A stretch of 24,189 nucleotides of DNA from Ophiosphaerella korrae (taxonomy: Eukaryota; Ascomycota; Dothideomycetes; Pleosporales; Phaeosphaeriaceae): positions 1 to 24,189 of the forward strand of contig JALNQF010000543.1 of the NCBI GenBank assembly GCA_028456385.1, read 5' to 3'. Both the position numbers and the translations under genes were made by a program. The notes under the pieces are model-generated. The model ran no database searches. It saw only the letters and a list, made by a program, of their open reading frames with translations, and was not told where the DNA came from. This document shows positions 1-9,600 of the stretch, in pieces. Each line of letters starts with the position of its first letter. Position 1 is the stretch's first letter.

Positions 1-511
1 ACGCAAAGTAGTAATCTACTAAGAAGACCTAATAGCTAAATAAACTAAGCTAGAAACTTTTAACTTTAATATACTAGTATAAAAAGATATAAAACTACTT
101 TATACTAAGATCTTACTATAAAGCTAGTAACCTAGCTTCTTTAAAAGAGAGTTTAAACCCTAAGTACTAGTAGTAGGCTACTATATCTTTAATAGAGAAG
201 AGTTTACCTTAACTCTTTTCTTAACTAGTATCTAAGAGCTAGCCTTTAATTTTTACTAGTATAAAGAATAAGAAGACTACTCTATAAAACTCTTATAATT
301 TTTAAGTATAGAATACTATATAGATATTATATCCTTTATCTAGTCTATATATAATTACTTTATTACTAATAGAAAAAAATATATTAGCTTATAAACCTAA
401 GCTAACGTTATTATATACTACTATATAAGATTAGCTTACCTATACCTTACTATCCTAAATAGTATTACTTACTTATACTAAGAAGAATTTATATATTTCT
501 TTATACTTTTT
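1..511. other. Unassigned left edge, probably 5' part of element A
   Basis: Very TA-rich, RIP-mutated DNA with no reading frame I can name. It lies directly upstream of the gag-like frame of element A, so it is probably A's leader or early gag. I looked for the 5' partner of A's LTR (22084-22355), using its ends and its internal 17-bp repeats, and found no match here. The 5' end of A is therefore most likely outside the window. Confidence 0.4.
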
Positions 512-1480
512 TACTAATTTAGTAATATAGATATAGTAGGATTAAGAGAAGTACATTATAAAACTCTAGAAATAGCTAAATTTAGACTAGATTAACTAAT
601 CTATAAAACTACCTAGTTAGTATAAGCTAAATCTCTCTCTAAATTTAATAATATTAGCTTTAAACTAGAATAGAACTTATAGCTATATAATATCTACCTT
701 TAAAAAAAGCTATAACCCTAGCTTAGAGAGGCTACTAGTACTACTCCTAGTATCTATAATAGCCTTACTAATTCTTAAAAGATAATCTTAATATTAGAAA
801 ATAAAGTAAATAATTACAACCTAGATATAGGCTCTAGGTAAACCTAACTTCGTACCCTAGCGCCTATAAGAGCTAAACTAAGAGCGTAGATATAAAACTT
901 TAAGGAAGAACTAGCTATAACCTTATAAGAACTAAAACACTATTAACTATAACTAGAAGGTATATTTAGAAGAATATACCTAACTAGTAAAAAGGCTACT
1001 ATAATTAAAACTAAGAACCCTAAAATAATTTTATAGTAAGGCTATAAAAAGATAGGTATTAGGAAGCTAGACTATAGTACTTATAAATAAATAAAAGCTA
1101 CTAGATCTAAAATACCTACTAACGCTATAAACTACTATATAGCTACCTATATAGTAATAGAATCTAAAATAGATATAGAAATAGACGACTAATTCTTTAA
1201 ATACGACCCCTAACTAGATATAGAGCTAGAACTAGAGCCTAACTTAGACTAGGATTTAGAAAACGACGTTCCCTAGGCCTAAAGCCTTAACCTAGAGATT
1301 ATACAAACTAGAAGAGCGTAATTAACTACTAAAGTATAACTCCTAGTATAGCTATATCTTATATACTTACTTATAGAATATAGATAGTCTAGTATAAGAA
1401 ACTACTAACTAATCTAATAGAAGCTAAGCTAAACTAATTCTTATTTACTAGCTTCTTAAGTAAAGACTCTATAGTACTCT
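512..1480 (+). pseudogene. Gag-like reading frame of chromovirus A, RIP-inactivated
   Basis: A long frame (codons starting at positions equal to 2 modulo 3) reads through many TAG and TAA codons but no TGA or frameshift that I can see. The conceptual protein is helix-rich and charged, with a basic middle (for example GYKKIGIRKLDYSTY near 1040-1085) and an acidic tail at about 1150-1270 (IDIEIDD, then LDIELELEPNLD). It sits just upstream of the protease, which is read in the -1 frame, the usual gag-pol order in Ty3/gypsy elements. I see no CCHC zinc knuckle, so Gag is assigned by position. It could instead be the C-terminal part of another transposon protein. Start codon not identifiable. Confidence 0.45.
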
Positions 1481-3575
1481 ATATAGCTAGAACCTTAGCT
1501 AATAATAGAGCTAATATAAACTTTATTTAATAAAAATTTACCTAGAAGACTATAAAATTATAAACTATCTAGCTACTTTAACTTATTATCTATAAAGGAT
1601 ATAATAGTTCTTTATCTAAGTCTATTATATATTAGGTTAAGTTCTACTTATAAGTAGGCGTATATATTAAATAGACTTCTACCTATATTATTAAAAACGT
1701 AAGCTAATTTAAATTTATTTTAAGATTTTTATAGTGTAAAGCATATACTATTAAACTTAACTACTACTATAGAATATTATTATTCCTTAATACTTACTAC
1801 TAATAGTACTACTAGATAACTAATAAAATCCCCTTAGTAGTATACTATAGTACGCCTAGATATTACTCTACTATAGCTTTAAAGAAGCTAGCGCTTAAAC
1901 TATTATCTACTCTTATAAGGCCTCTAAGTAGGTACCCTAATAAGTATAAATAGAACTTATTAATAGATATTTAAACTATTAGTTATTATATAATTAAGGC
2001 CTTTACTAGAAGAAGTAGATATATACTTATAGTACTTACTTTAGATAGAATACTACTACTAGTATACTACTATAAAGTAGCTAAGAAAGTAGATTACGCG
2101 TAATTTTACAAACTACTACTTATAGTAGAGCTTAAAGATATCTTGTCTATAGAACTACTCTAACTATATTAAGACTTAATACCCTATTTTAATAAGAAAG
2201 CTACTAAGAAACTTTTTCTTTATAAGCTACACGACCTAGAAATTACCTTTAAACCTAGCGCAAAAATCCTAGACGCTAAACTTTACTTTTTTACTAGAAA
2301 ATAAGATAAAGTAATCTAGAAATATATCTAAGAAATAGAAGGTAAAGGCTTTATTAGTAAATACAGCTCCCTAGCTAGGAATAACCTACTAATTATAGCT
2401 AAACTAGATAGTAGCTTACAAGTCTACGTAAACTACTATAAGCTAAACAAATCTACTATTAAAGACTAGTACCTTATTCTATTCTTTAGGGAAATACTAG
2501 CCTACTTAAATAAAGTAAAGATTTTCTCTAAATTTAACGTAATATACGCCTTTTACTACTTACGTATTACTTTAAATTTAGAATAGCTAACTATATTTAT
2601 TACCTACTTTAGTATATATACTTACAAGGTAGTACTCTTTAGCTTTACTAACGTACTAGCTACTTTCTAGCGTACTATTAACTTAGCCCTACTAGAATAT
2701 TTAGACAACTTCTACACTATATATATAGACAACGTCCTAATATACTCTAATAATAAAATAGACTATATCTAGTATATTTATAAAGTACTTATACAACTAA
2801 AAGAGTAAGGCTTCTATATAGACTCTAAAAAATCTAGCTTCTATACTACTTTAGTTAAAGTTTTAGGTATAATTATCTCTAATAAAAGAATTATAATAAA
2901 TCTCTCTAAAGTTAAAGCTATCTAGGAGTAAGAAATACTAAAGACTACTAAAGAAGTCCTAGCCTTTCTAGGCTATACTAGATTTCTCTAGCGCTTTATT
3001 AAGGATTACTTAAGCCTTACCTTACTACTTACTAAGTTAATTAAGTCTAAGGTTATTACTAAACTTACTAAAGGAGATAGGCTACTCTTTTAAAAGACCT
3101 AGTATAAGCCTTTTATAATTACCTAAGAATATATAGATACCTTTAATAAACTAAAAGCTACTTTCTAGCTAGGTATAGTCTTACTTTACTTTAACCCCTT
3201 AAAACTAATCTATATCTAAACTAACGCCTTTAGGTAGGCCTTAGGCGGAGTAATAAGCTAACTAAACTAAGATAGAATCTAATAGCTAGTTAGCTTCTTC
3301 TTAAAAAAACACACCCTAGTAGAATATAATTATAATACCTATAACCTAGAACTTATAGCTATAATCTAAGTATTTAAAGAATAGGAACTAGAGCTTATAA
3401 GTAGTCTATATATAATCTACGTTATAATAGACTACTATAATTTAGAAACCTTTATAATAACTAAAAAGCTTAATTACTACTAGGCCTACTAGTTATTATT
3501 TTTATCCTAATTCGATTTCTATATTAAATACGTACCTAGCGATATAAACAAGGTTATAGACGCCTTAAGCTACTA
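1480..3575 (+). pseudogene. Pol of chromovirus A, part 1: protease, reverse transcriptase, RNase H
   Basis: This is the first part of a Ty3/gypsy polyprotein that would copy element RNA into DNA. One frame (positions equal to 1 modulo 3) runs without frameshift from about 1480 to 3575. A retropepsin-like stretch holds ANINFI near 1513, with the expected D-S/T-G read as N-N-R, and QFKFILRF about 65 codons later. RT motifs follow: YVNYYKLNKSTIKD (~2427-2470), FSKFNVIYAF (~2524), LFSFTNVLATFQRTIN with TAG read as Gln (~2637-2685) and YIDNVLIYS (from ~2725), where the second catalytic Asp is Asn. RNase H occupies about 3180-3575 and ends with DFYIKYVPSDINKVIDAL. The gene is cut at 3575 by element B and resumes at 19471 in register. 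Many TAG and TAA codons make it a pseudogene. Confidence 0.88.
3571..3575. repeat. Target-site duplication TACTA, left copy (element B)
   Basis: The five bases TACTA directly before B's 5' LTR recur directly after its 3' LTR (19466-19470). A 5-bp duplication is normal for Ty3/gypsy integrase. The A' copy holds the same site once and uninterrupted (22773-22777, minus strand), which confirms the duplication. Confidence 0.93.
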
Positions 3576-4004
3576 TATTATAGGCGTAACAAGAGAAACT
3601 AAGATAGAACTAATTAGTCCTAACTTAGGTGCTAACGAAGTATAGGACGAGCAGGGTAATAACCTTAATTAGGAAACTACTTATAACTAGGATACGTAGT
3701 AGTAATCTATAATCACGTAAGAATAGATTAAAGTAATCTATAATTACAAGTAAATAGATTAGTAACAATCTATAGTATTATATAGATAGATTAGTACAAG
3801 TATATAGTTAATACAATACGTATTATTAAGATAGTATTAATAATTTAATCCCTTAACTATAGAACGCTAATACAAGATAGTTACGAAATATCTTCTATTA
3901 TTTATAGTCTATTATTAACTACTACACGAGCTTTTGTTATTACCTCCTAATCTACTAATACCTAGAAAGGCTATTAGGAAGTTAACCCTAGCAAGCCCCT
4001 TATA
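3576..4004 (+). repeat. Element B 5' LTR (429 bp)
   Basis: Starts TATTATAGGCGTAAC and ends CCCCTTATA; both termini fit a RIP-altered TG...CA. It matches 19005-19465 apart from scattered, mostly transition differences and 32 bp missing here. The missing piece is one unit of a short tandem array built on AGATTA...TAATCT; two units are present at about 3715-3774 against three in the 3' LTR. The 3' half resembles the LTR of element C; the 5' half does not. Confidence 0.92.
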
Positions 4005-4065
4005 CCTTGTCGATCTAGTTATTAAGAGGAGTAAAGCGTAAGTAGCGCATAGTCTAGCTAATATA
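4005..4065 (+). promoter_or_regulatory. Element B leader with putative primer-binding site
   Basis: The bases CCTTGTCGAT follow the LTR immediately, as CCTTGCCGAT does in element C, so this is where the minus-strand primer should bind. No TGG start typical of a tRNA-primed site is seen. The leader runs to the presumed gag start, ATA (from ATG) at 4066. Confidence 0.5.
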
Positions 4066-4711
4066 ATAGTAGAAAGTTTAACTAAATAAGTAATAAAAGC
4101 ACCTATAAGTAGTTATAAGTTAGACAATACTATATAGAAGGTAGTTAGAGAATACATAAATAACCTAATCTCTAAGAAAGAAGATATAAAAATAGTAATT
4201 AACGTATTAGAAATATAGAACAAGGAACTATAGGATTATTTAAAATAGAATAAAGTATAAATTAAAGCTATTATTAAATAATAAAACTAGATAGAACTAA
4301 TTACTTAACGACTAAAGATAAGTGTAACTAAGAAGCTACCTAAGATACTAGTACTTAAGAAGTTCGATAGAACAAGAGAGAAACTAAGACCCTTTATAGC
4401 CTTAGTATAACTCTAAATAGATGTACAAGTACTATACTTTAATATAGAAGAAAAGAAAGTAATATATATTAGACTACACTTTAAAGAAGATGCGATAAGA
4501 TAGTATAAGCCTTACTAGATAGATTATACAATATACTCTCTAATAACCTAAAAAGACAAGACTAGAGATATTTTTAGAAGTTACAAATACTTTATTAAAC
4601 AAATAAGAGTAGTATTTAGAGATATAGATATTACCTAATAAGCTAAAGAAAAACTCGAGAGGCTTATATAAAACAAGAGTGTTCTTAAATACGTATTACA
4701 ATTTAAATAAC
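4066..4711 (+). pseudogene. Element B gag, 5' part, cut by transposon D
   Basis: Aligns with C gag from C's start at 6633 to about 7275. The presumed start ATG reads ATA at 4066, followed by GTA GAA AGT TTA ACT, matching C's ATA GCA GAA AGT TTA ACT. It covers the N-terminal coiled region and the capsid-like region of Gag, the particle-forming protein (for example KLRPFIALVQLQIDVQVLYF around 4380-4440, TAG/TAA read as Gln). Many Gln codons are TAG or TAA. The frame breaks at 4712-4713, where D inserted at a TA, and continues at 13605 in the same register once D is removed. Confidence 0.85.
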
Positions 4712-4713
4712 TA
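4712..4713. repeat. TA target duplication of transposon D, left copy
   Basis: TA precedes the left terminal repeat of D and recurs at 13603-13604. Element C has the unoccupied equivalent around 7282 (ACAACTATCC), which aligns with B's ATAACTA plus AGCT once D is removed. TA duplication is the hallmark of the Tc1/mariner-pogo superfamily. Confidence 0.88.
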
Positions 4714-4769
4714 ACGTATTCTACTAGCGAAGCGGCTATATTACTAAAACGGCTACTTTTTCTTAATAC
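4714..4769 (+). repeat. Element D left terminal inverted repeat
   Basis: Starts ACGTATTCTACTAGCG. Aligned with the reverse complement of 13547-13602 it shows 48 identities in 56 positions; all 8 mismatches are C/T or G/A. This is where the transposase would bind and cut. Confidence 0.92.
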
Positions 4770-4817
4770 GAAGAACACTACGTACAAACAATAATATAGT
4801 CTTAATAAAATAATATT

Positions 4818-6129
4818 TTAACTCCATAAGGAAGTAGAATTTAACTTAAGCTTTAGGCTTATATATTAGGCTATTTTTAGACTTTACGACGCGCTACTAC
4901 AGCTTTAAACGTATAATATTAGCGGCTCTCTACCTAGCTTTATAGAATCCCTTATCGACGCGCTACTTAACTAAACTACTAGAAACTTACTGTAATAGAA
5001 GAGTAAACTATTGTATAGTATATTCTTAACTTTAATTTAAGAGGATTTACTCCCTAGTTATATAAGGTAGTAGATATAGTAGACAAGCTATTAGTAATAC
5101 GTAGTAGAGAACTAGTTAGGAAGTACTAGCCTATATACTTTGTAGCGCGTATAGACGAGCTTAAAACTACCTTTAGTTAAGTAAAGGATCGCTAGAGAAT
5201 ACTTTAAGAAGATCTAGTAGTTATTAGTAGGTAGTTCTAGCTTGTACAGGATATAATAGCGATATATAGCGTTAATCTAGATAATATCTACAACTTTAAT
5301 AAGACTAGCTTTTAGATAGGAATAATTAGGTTAATAAAAGTTGTTACGGGCTTAGAGAGGTATATAAGGCTTAATCTTATTTAGCTAGGTAATTACAAGT
5401 AAGTTATAGCTATTATAAGTATCTGCGCTACTAGCTATATAACTCTACTATTTATTATCTATAAAGGACGCGTCTATATCTCTACTTAGTATAAGGAAAT
5501 AGATATACTACGCAATTAGAAGATCTCTATCTCTAAAAATAGATAGATAAATAATATACTTAGTCTTAAGTAGTTAAAGTACTTTAACGTGTATACAAAG
5601 GCGCGTTAGGTAGAGTTATACTAGCTACTTATTTTAGATAGCTATAAGAGCTACTTAAATTAAGATTTTAAGGACTACTACTTTAAAAACAAGATTCTAA
5701 CGCTCTATATACTAGCCTATTCGTCCTATATCCTCTAGCTACTTAACGTTGTCTACTTCTTGCTATTAAAGCTTAAGTACTCCTAGCGCGTACAAGACTT
5801 AGCGCGCTAGCGCGTCTACTATATTAACAAGGAAGGCTTCTTTCTAGCCTTTAGAGACGCGTTTTTTAACGTATTTACGTACGAGAATTATAAAAAAGCC
5901 TTTAAGGTATCTAGATTAGTTCCTATTAACGCGTAAGAAGTCTTTAATTGCCTTAAAGTGCGGCTGCGTACCCTACTAGGACCCCTACTACTAGAGACGC
6001 TATAGTAGTTAAAGACTCTAAGTAATATGTACAAATTTAGCTCTTAGTTAAAGCTTGTAAGTAGCTCTTTTATATAATTACTAGAATTAGCCTAGTAAGG
6101 GTTCTTGCAGCTTATTAAAGGAGCTAAAC
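4818..6129 (+). pseudogene. Fot1/pogo transposase (element D), N-terminal and catalytic part
   Basis: The encoded enzyme would cut and paste D. Reading frame at positions equal to 0 modulo 3. An N-terminal helix-turn-helix/CENP-B-like DNA-binding region lies at about 4860-5200 (KLTVIEE near 4985, RGFTP near 5040, then YFVARIDELKTTF with TTT at 5139). The DDE domain follows: NIYNFNKTSF with the first catalytic Asp read as Asn (5298-5300), LLILDSYKSYLN with the second Asp kept (5637-5639), and LLNVVYF with the third Asp read as Asn (5745-5747). Spacing is 112 and 35 residues, the DD35D pattern of this family. Each Asp-to-Asn change is G to A after a T, as RIP predicts. Element C interrupts the gene in codon CTT at 6129; it resumes at 13160. 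The exact start is unclear because ATG codons are lost. Confidence 0.92.
6125..6129. repeat. Target-site duplication TAAAC, left copy (element C)
   Basis: TAAAC stands immediately before C's 5' LTR and again immediately after its 3' LTR at 13155-13159, identical in both. The transposase frame of D is restored when C and one copy are removed. Confidence 0.96.
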
Positions 6130-6571
6130 TGTTACAGTAGTAACAAGGGAAAGCTAATTTAAACCAATTAGCCCTACTATAGATAATAACAACACATACG
6201 ACCCGTAGGGCAATAAACTTAACTAGGAAGCTAACTACAACAGGGACACGTAATAAATTCGCGATTTACAATCTTAGCAAACACGAAGCACGAATTCGTG
6301 CACGTAATAAATTCGCGATTCGCGATCTTAGTAAACACGAAGCACAAAGCTAGCTAAGAAGTATAGGTATATAGTTAGTAGTAATGCGCATTATTAAGAT
6401 AGTATTAGCAATTCAATCCTTTAACTACAGAACGCTAATACAAGACAGTTACAAAATATCTTCTATTATTTATAGTTATTGTAGATCCTAACACGAGCTT
6501 CTATTATTATCTCTTAATCTACTAACCCCTAATTAGGTATTAGGAAGTCGACCCTAGTAACACCTATTACA
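6130..6571 (+). repeat. Element C 5' LTR (442 bp)
   Basis: Begins TGTTACAGTAGTAACAAGGG and ends CACCTATTACA, a standard TG...CA. In its first ~100 bases it differs from the 3' LTR at 8 positions, all transitions and in both directions, so both LTRs were mutated independently after insertion. It contains a 54-bp tandem duplication (6247-6350) and the perfect palindrome GCACGAATTCGTGC at 6288-6301. Confidence 0.96.
6247..6350 (+). repeat. 54-bp tandem duplication in element C LTR
   Basis: CACGTAATAAATTCGCGATT occurs at 6247 and again at 6301; each copy runs on to CTTAG(C/T)AAACACGAAGCAC. The junction is the palindrome GCACGAATTCGTGC. The same duplication is in the 3' LTR (about 12830-12933), so it predates insertion. 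Tandem repeats in the upstream half of an LTR are often promoter or enhancer units; that role is inference. Confidence 0.85.
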
Positions 6572-6632
6572 CCTTGCCGATTTAGTTATTGCGAGAAGTA
6601 AAGCGTAAGTAACGCACGGTCTAGCTAATACG
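6572..6632 (+). promoter_or_regulatory. Element C leader with putative self-priming site
   Basis: CCTTGCCGAT follows the LTR. TTGCCGAT (6574-6581) is the exact reverse complement of ATCGGCAA in the 3' LTR (12987-12994); the 5' LTR has ATTAGCAA there, consistent with RIP. Complementarity between the start of the transcript and the primer site is how Tf1-like chromoviruses prime their own DNA synthesis. No tRNA-type TGG site is seen. Eight bases is short, so this is suggestive only. Confidence 0.4.
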
Positions 6633-9600
6633 ATAGCAGAAAGTTTAACTAAAACAAGTAAAGCCCCTAGGAGTAGTTATAAGTCTAACAGCACCGCATA
6701 GGAAATAATTAAAGACTAAATTAACAATTTGATTTTAGATAAAGAAGACATAAAGATAGTAATTAACGCCCTAGAAACGCAAAACAAAGAACTACAGGAT
6801 TACGTAAAATAGAACGAGGTATAGATTAAAGCTAGTATTAAAGGCTAGAATTAAATAGAGCTAATTATACAACGCCTAGCAATAAGTGCTACAAAGAAAC
6901 TACCTAAGATACCTATCCTTAAGAAGTTTAATAGAATAAGAGAAAAGTTAAGACCCTTTATTGTATTAGTACAACTCTAGATAGATATACAAGTACTACA
7001 CTTTGATATAGAAGAAAAGAAGGTAATATATATTAGATTGCACCTTAAAGAAGACGTAATAAGGTAGTACGAACTATACTAGACAGATTATACGACACAC
7101 TCTCTAATAACCTAGAAGGACGAGATAAGAGCTATCTTTAGAAGTTACGAATACTTTACTAAACGAATAAGAGCAGTATTTAGGGACACGGACGTTACAC
7201 GACAAGCTAAAGAATAGCTAGAGAAGCTTATATAGAACTAGAGTGTTCCTAAGTATATATTATAATTTAAACAACTATCCTAAAACATAGAATAGAACGA
7301 GTTAGCCTTGATATTACAATTTAAATAAGGACTAAACTTAAAAATACGATACGAAATAATTTATATAGAAAAACTAAGGACACTAGAAGCTCTAAAACAA
7401 CAGGCGATACAAATTAATAATAATCTTCGAGAATAGAAGAAAAACAAATATAGGAGCTACGTCTAGAACTAGGACAAAGGAGACCCTATAATCCTTAATA
7501 CTAATAAGAATAAAAGGAAGAAGAAAAACAAAGACTTTATATGCTTTAACTGTAGCAAGAAAGGCTACTACGTAAAAGACTACTATTTACAAAAGAAGAA
7601 AGATACAGCATATTATAAATGCAGGAAACTAGGACACTTTGTAAAAGACTATAAAAGTAAGGACCTAAAGAAAGAAACTTAGTTAAAAATAATAGAAAAG
7701 AAGAAGGAAGCACTATAAGCGCAGGCTAAACCTTAAGAGAAGGTAGCTAGGAGTAAAGAAATACAACACGTAATACTCTATTAGACCTTTTATTACAAAG
7801 ACGACTACTACATATATCTTTCTAGTAAGTAAGGAGTAGGATACTTCCTATAATAGAGATATAGAGTAGCAGCAACAAAAGAAAGAATAAAAGCTTAGCT
7901 AGAAGAAACAGCCTAAGTAATAGACTTACTAATAGAAGACTTAGAAGAGGAAGAGCCCCTAGTACTATTAATCTAAGCCAAAGGACTAGCACTAGATAAA
8001 GAGACTACTACAGCTTCCTCTAAAGGACCGCGAGAAAGTAAGAAATAAGTTAGTATAAGAGGTATAGAGTATACCTAACTAATAATATATAGCTATAATA
8101 GCTACACAATAATAGATATAGGGGAACGTAATAAAAAATAGAAGTTCGTTTAGAAATACTTACTAGTTATAAGTATAGAGGAAGCGTACGAAGACTAGAA
8201 AGAACGTAATCCTAAAGAAATAAAGTTTACGCTATTTTAAGAATAGATAAAGTAATATATAGTTGTAGTAGGAAGAATACCTATATAGGAAGAGTAGTAG
8301 TACCTTGTAAGAAAAACGCGATAGATTAACGAAGCTTATATACTAAGAGTACTAGTAGTGTACTATATCCTAATAATAGACGTACCTAGTAAAGATAAGT
8401 ACTAGGAAGGGGATAACAAGATAACAGATCTAAAGTATCTAGCACACTTTAAAGCATTATAGATATTATACTTAGATAAGAATTGTATTATACATAGGAA
8501 CCCTAAAGTAAACAATAGTATATAGCCTATAAGAAGAAAAGGCTACGACTATACAAGAGTAATTATAGTAGAAGATATCTAAGGATAGGAGATAATCTAA
8601 GAAGACGGATACGTAGTAGTAAGACCTAGCCTAAAACTATTAAAGAAATGCGTCTAAGGAGGACTATAGTATAAATGCATATACAACGAATGTCTAAAAC
8701 ACAAAGAATATAAGCTTAAAGTAGGGCTATAGCCCTAAAAAGATAGATAGTTTACAAAAGAGCCTAAACAAGAACAGTTAAAAGGTATAAGAGGCCTATA
8801 CATTACGAAAATAGGTATATACTAAGAAAAGGAAGTACAACTAATAATTAATAGTAGAGCTACAAGGAACTTTATATTAAAGAAGTTTATAGAAACACAA
8901 GGAATAAAGTACACAACAAAGAAATACCCTCGATAACTAAGTACGATCGAAGGAAAACTATTCTAAGAACCTATTAAGTTTGAGACAATTCTCTCTACGC
9001 TTGAATTAGAAGGGATAACAATTAAAAACATAGTTATAGATATAACAATAATTAATGACGAGCAAGATATAATATTAGGTATACTATAGTTATAGATAAC
9101 TAACCTATACATCGATTAGAGAACAGGAAAAATTAGTTATAGTAAAACTAATACGCTAAAAGCTAACATAAGCACCTACAAAGGAGAATTCCTAGAAGAA
9201 TACAAGAAATAGGGAAAATAGCTTATAGAGCTAGAAGACTACCTTCTAGAATATCGACTATAGGACTTAGCGATAGAACTAGAAGAAGGAAGAAACTTAG
9301 GATAGAGCCTAGTCTACTAAAAAACAGAAGAAGAATCTAAGATTAAACAAGCGTTTATTCAGACCGCAATAAAAAAAGGATAGATAAGAGAATCTAAATC
9401 CTTAGTAGCATATAGACTTATATTCGTAGATAAAAAAGGAACAAATAACAAAAGGCCCTACGTAGATTTTAGAAAAACTAACGTAATTATAAACAAGAAC
9501 TAATACCTACTACTACAAATAGATAGAATGCAAGACAGACTACGAAAAGTAAAGATCTTTACGAAGCTAGATATCTAAAACGCCTACTATTAGATTAGAA

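Noticed and set aside
3576..4004. B and C as copies of one identical family with interchangeable LTRs
   Set aside because: The 5' halves of their LTRs and their tandem repeats differ too much for RIP alone; they are related subfamilies, and each pairs with its own LTR partner and TSD.
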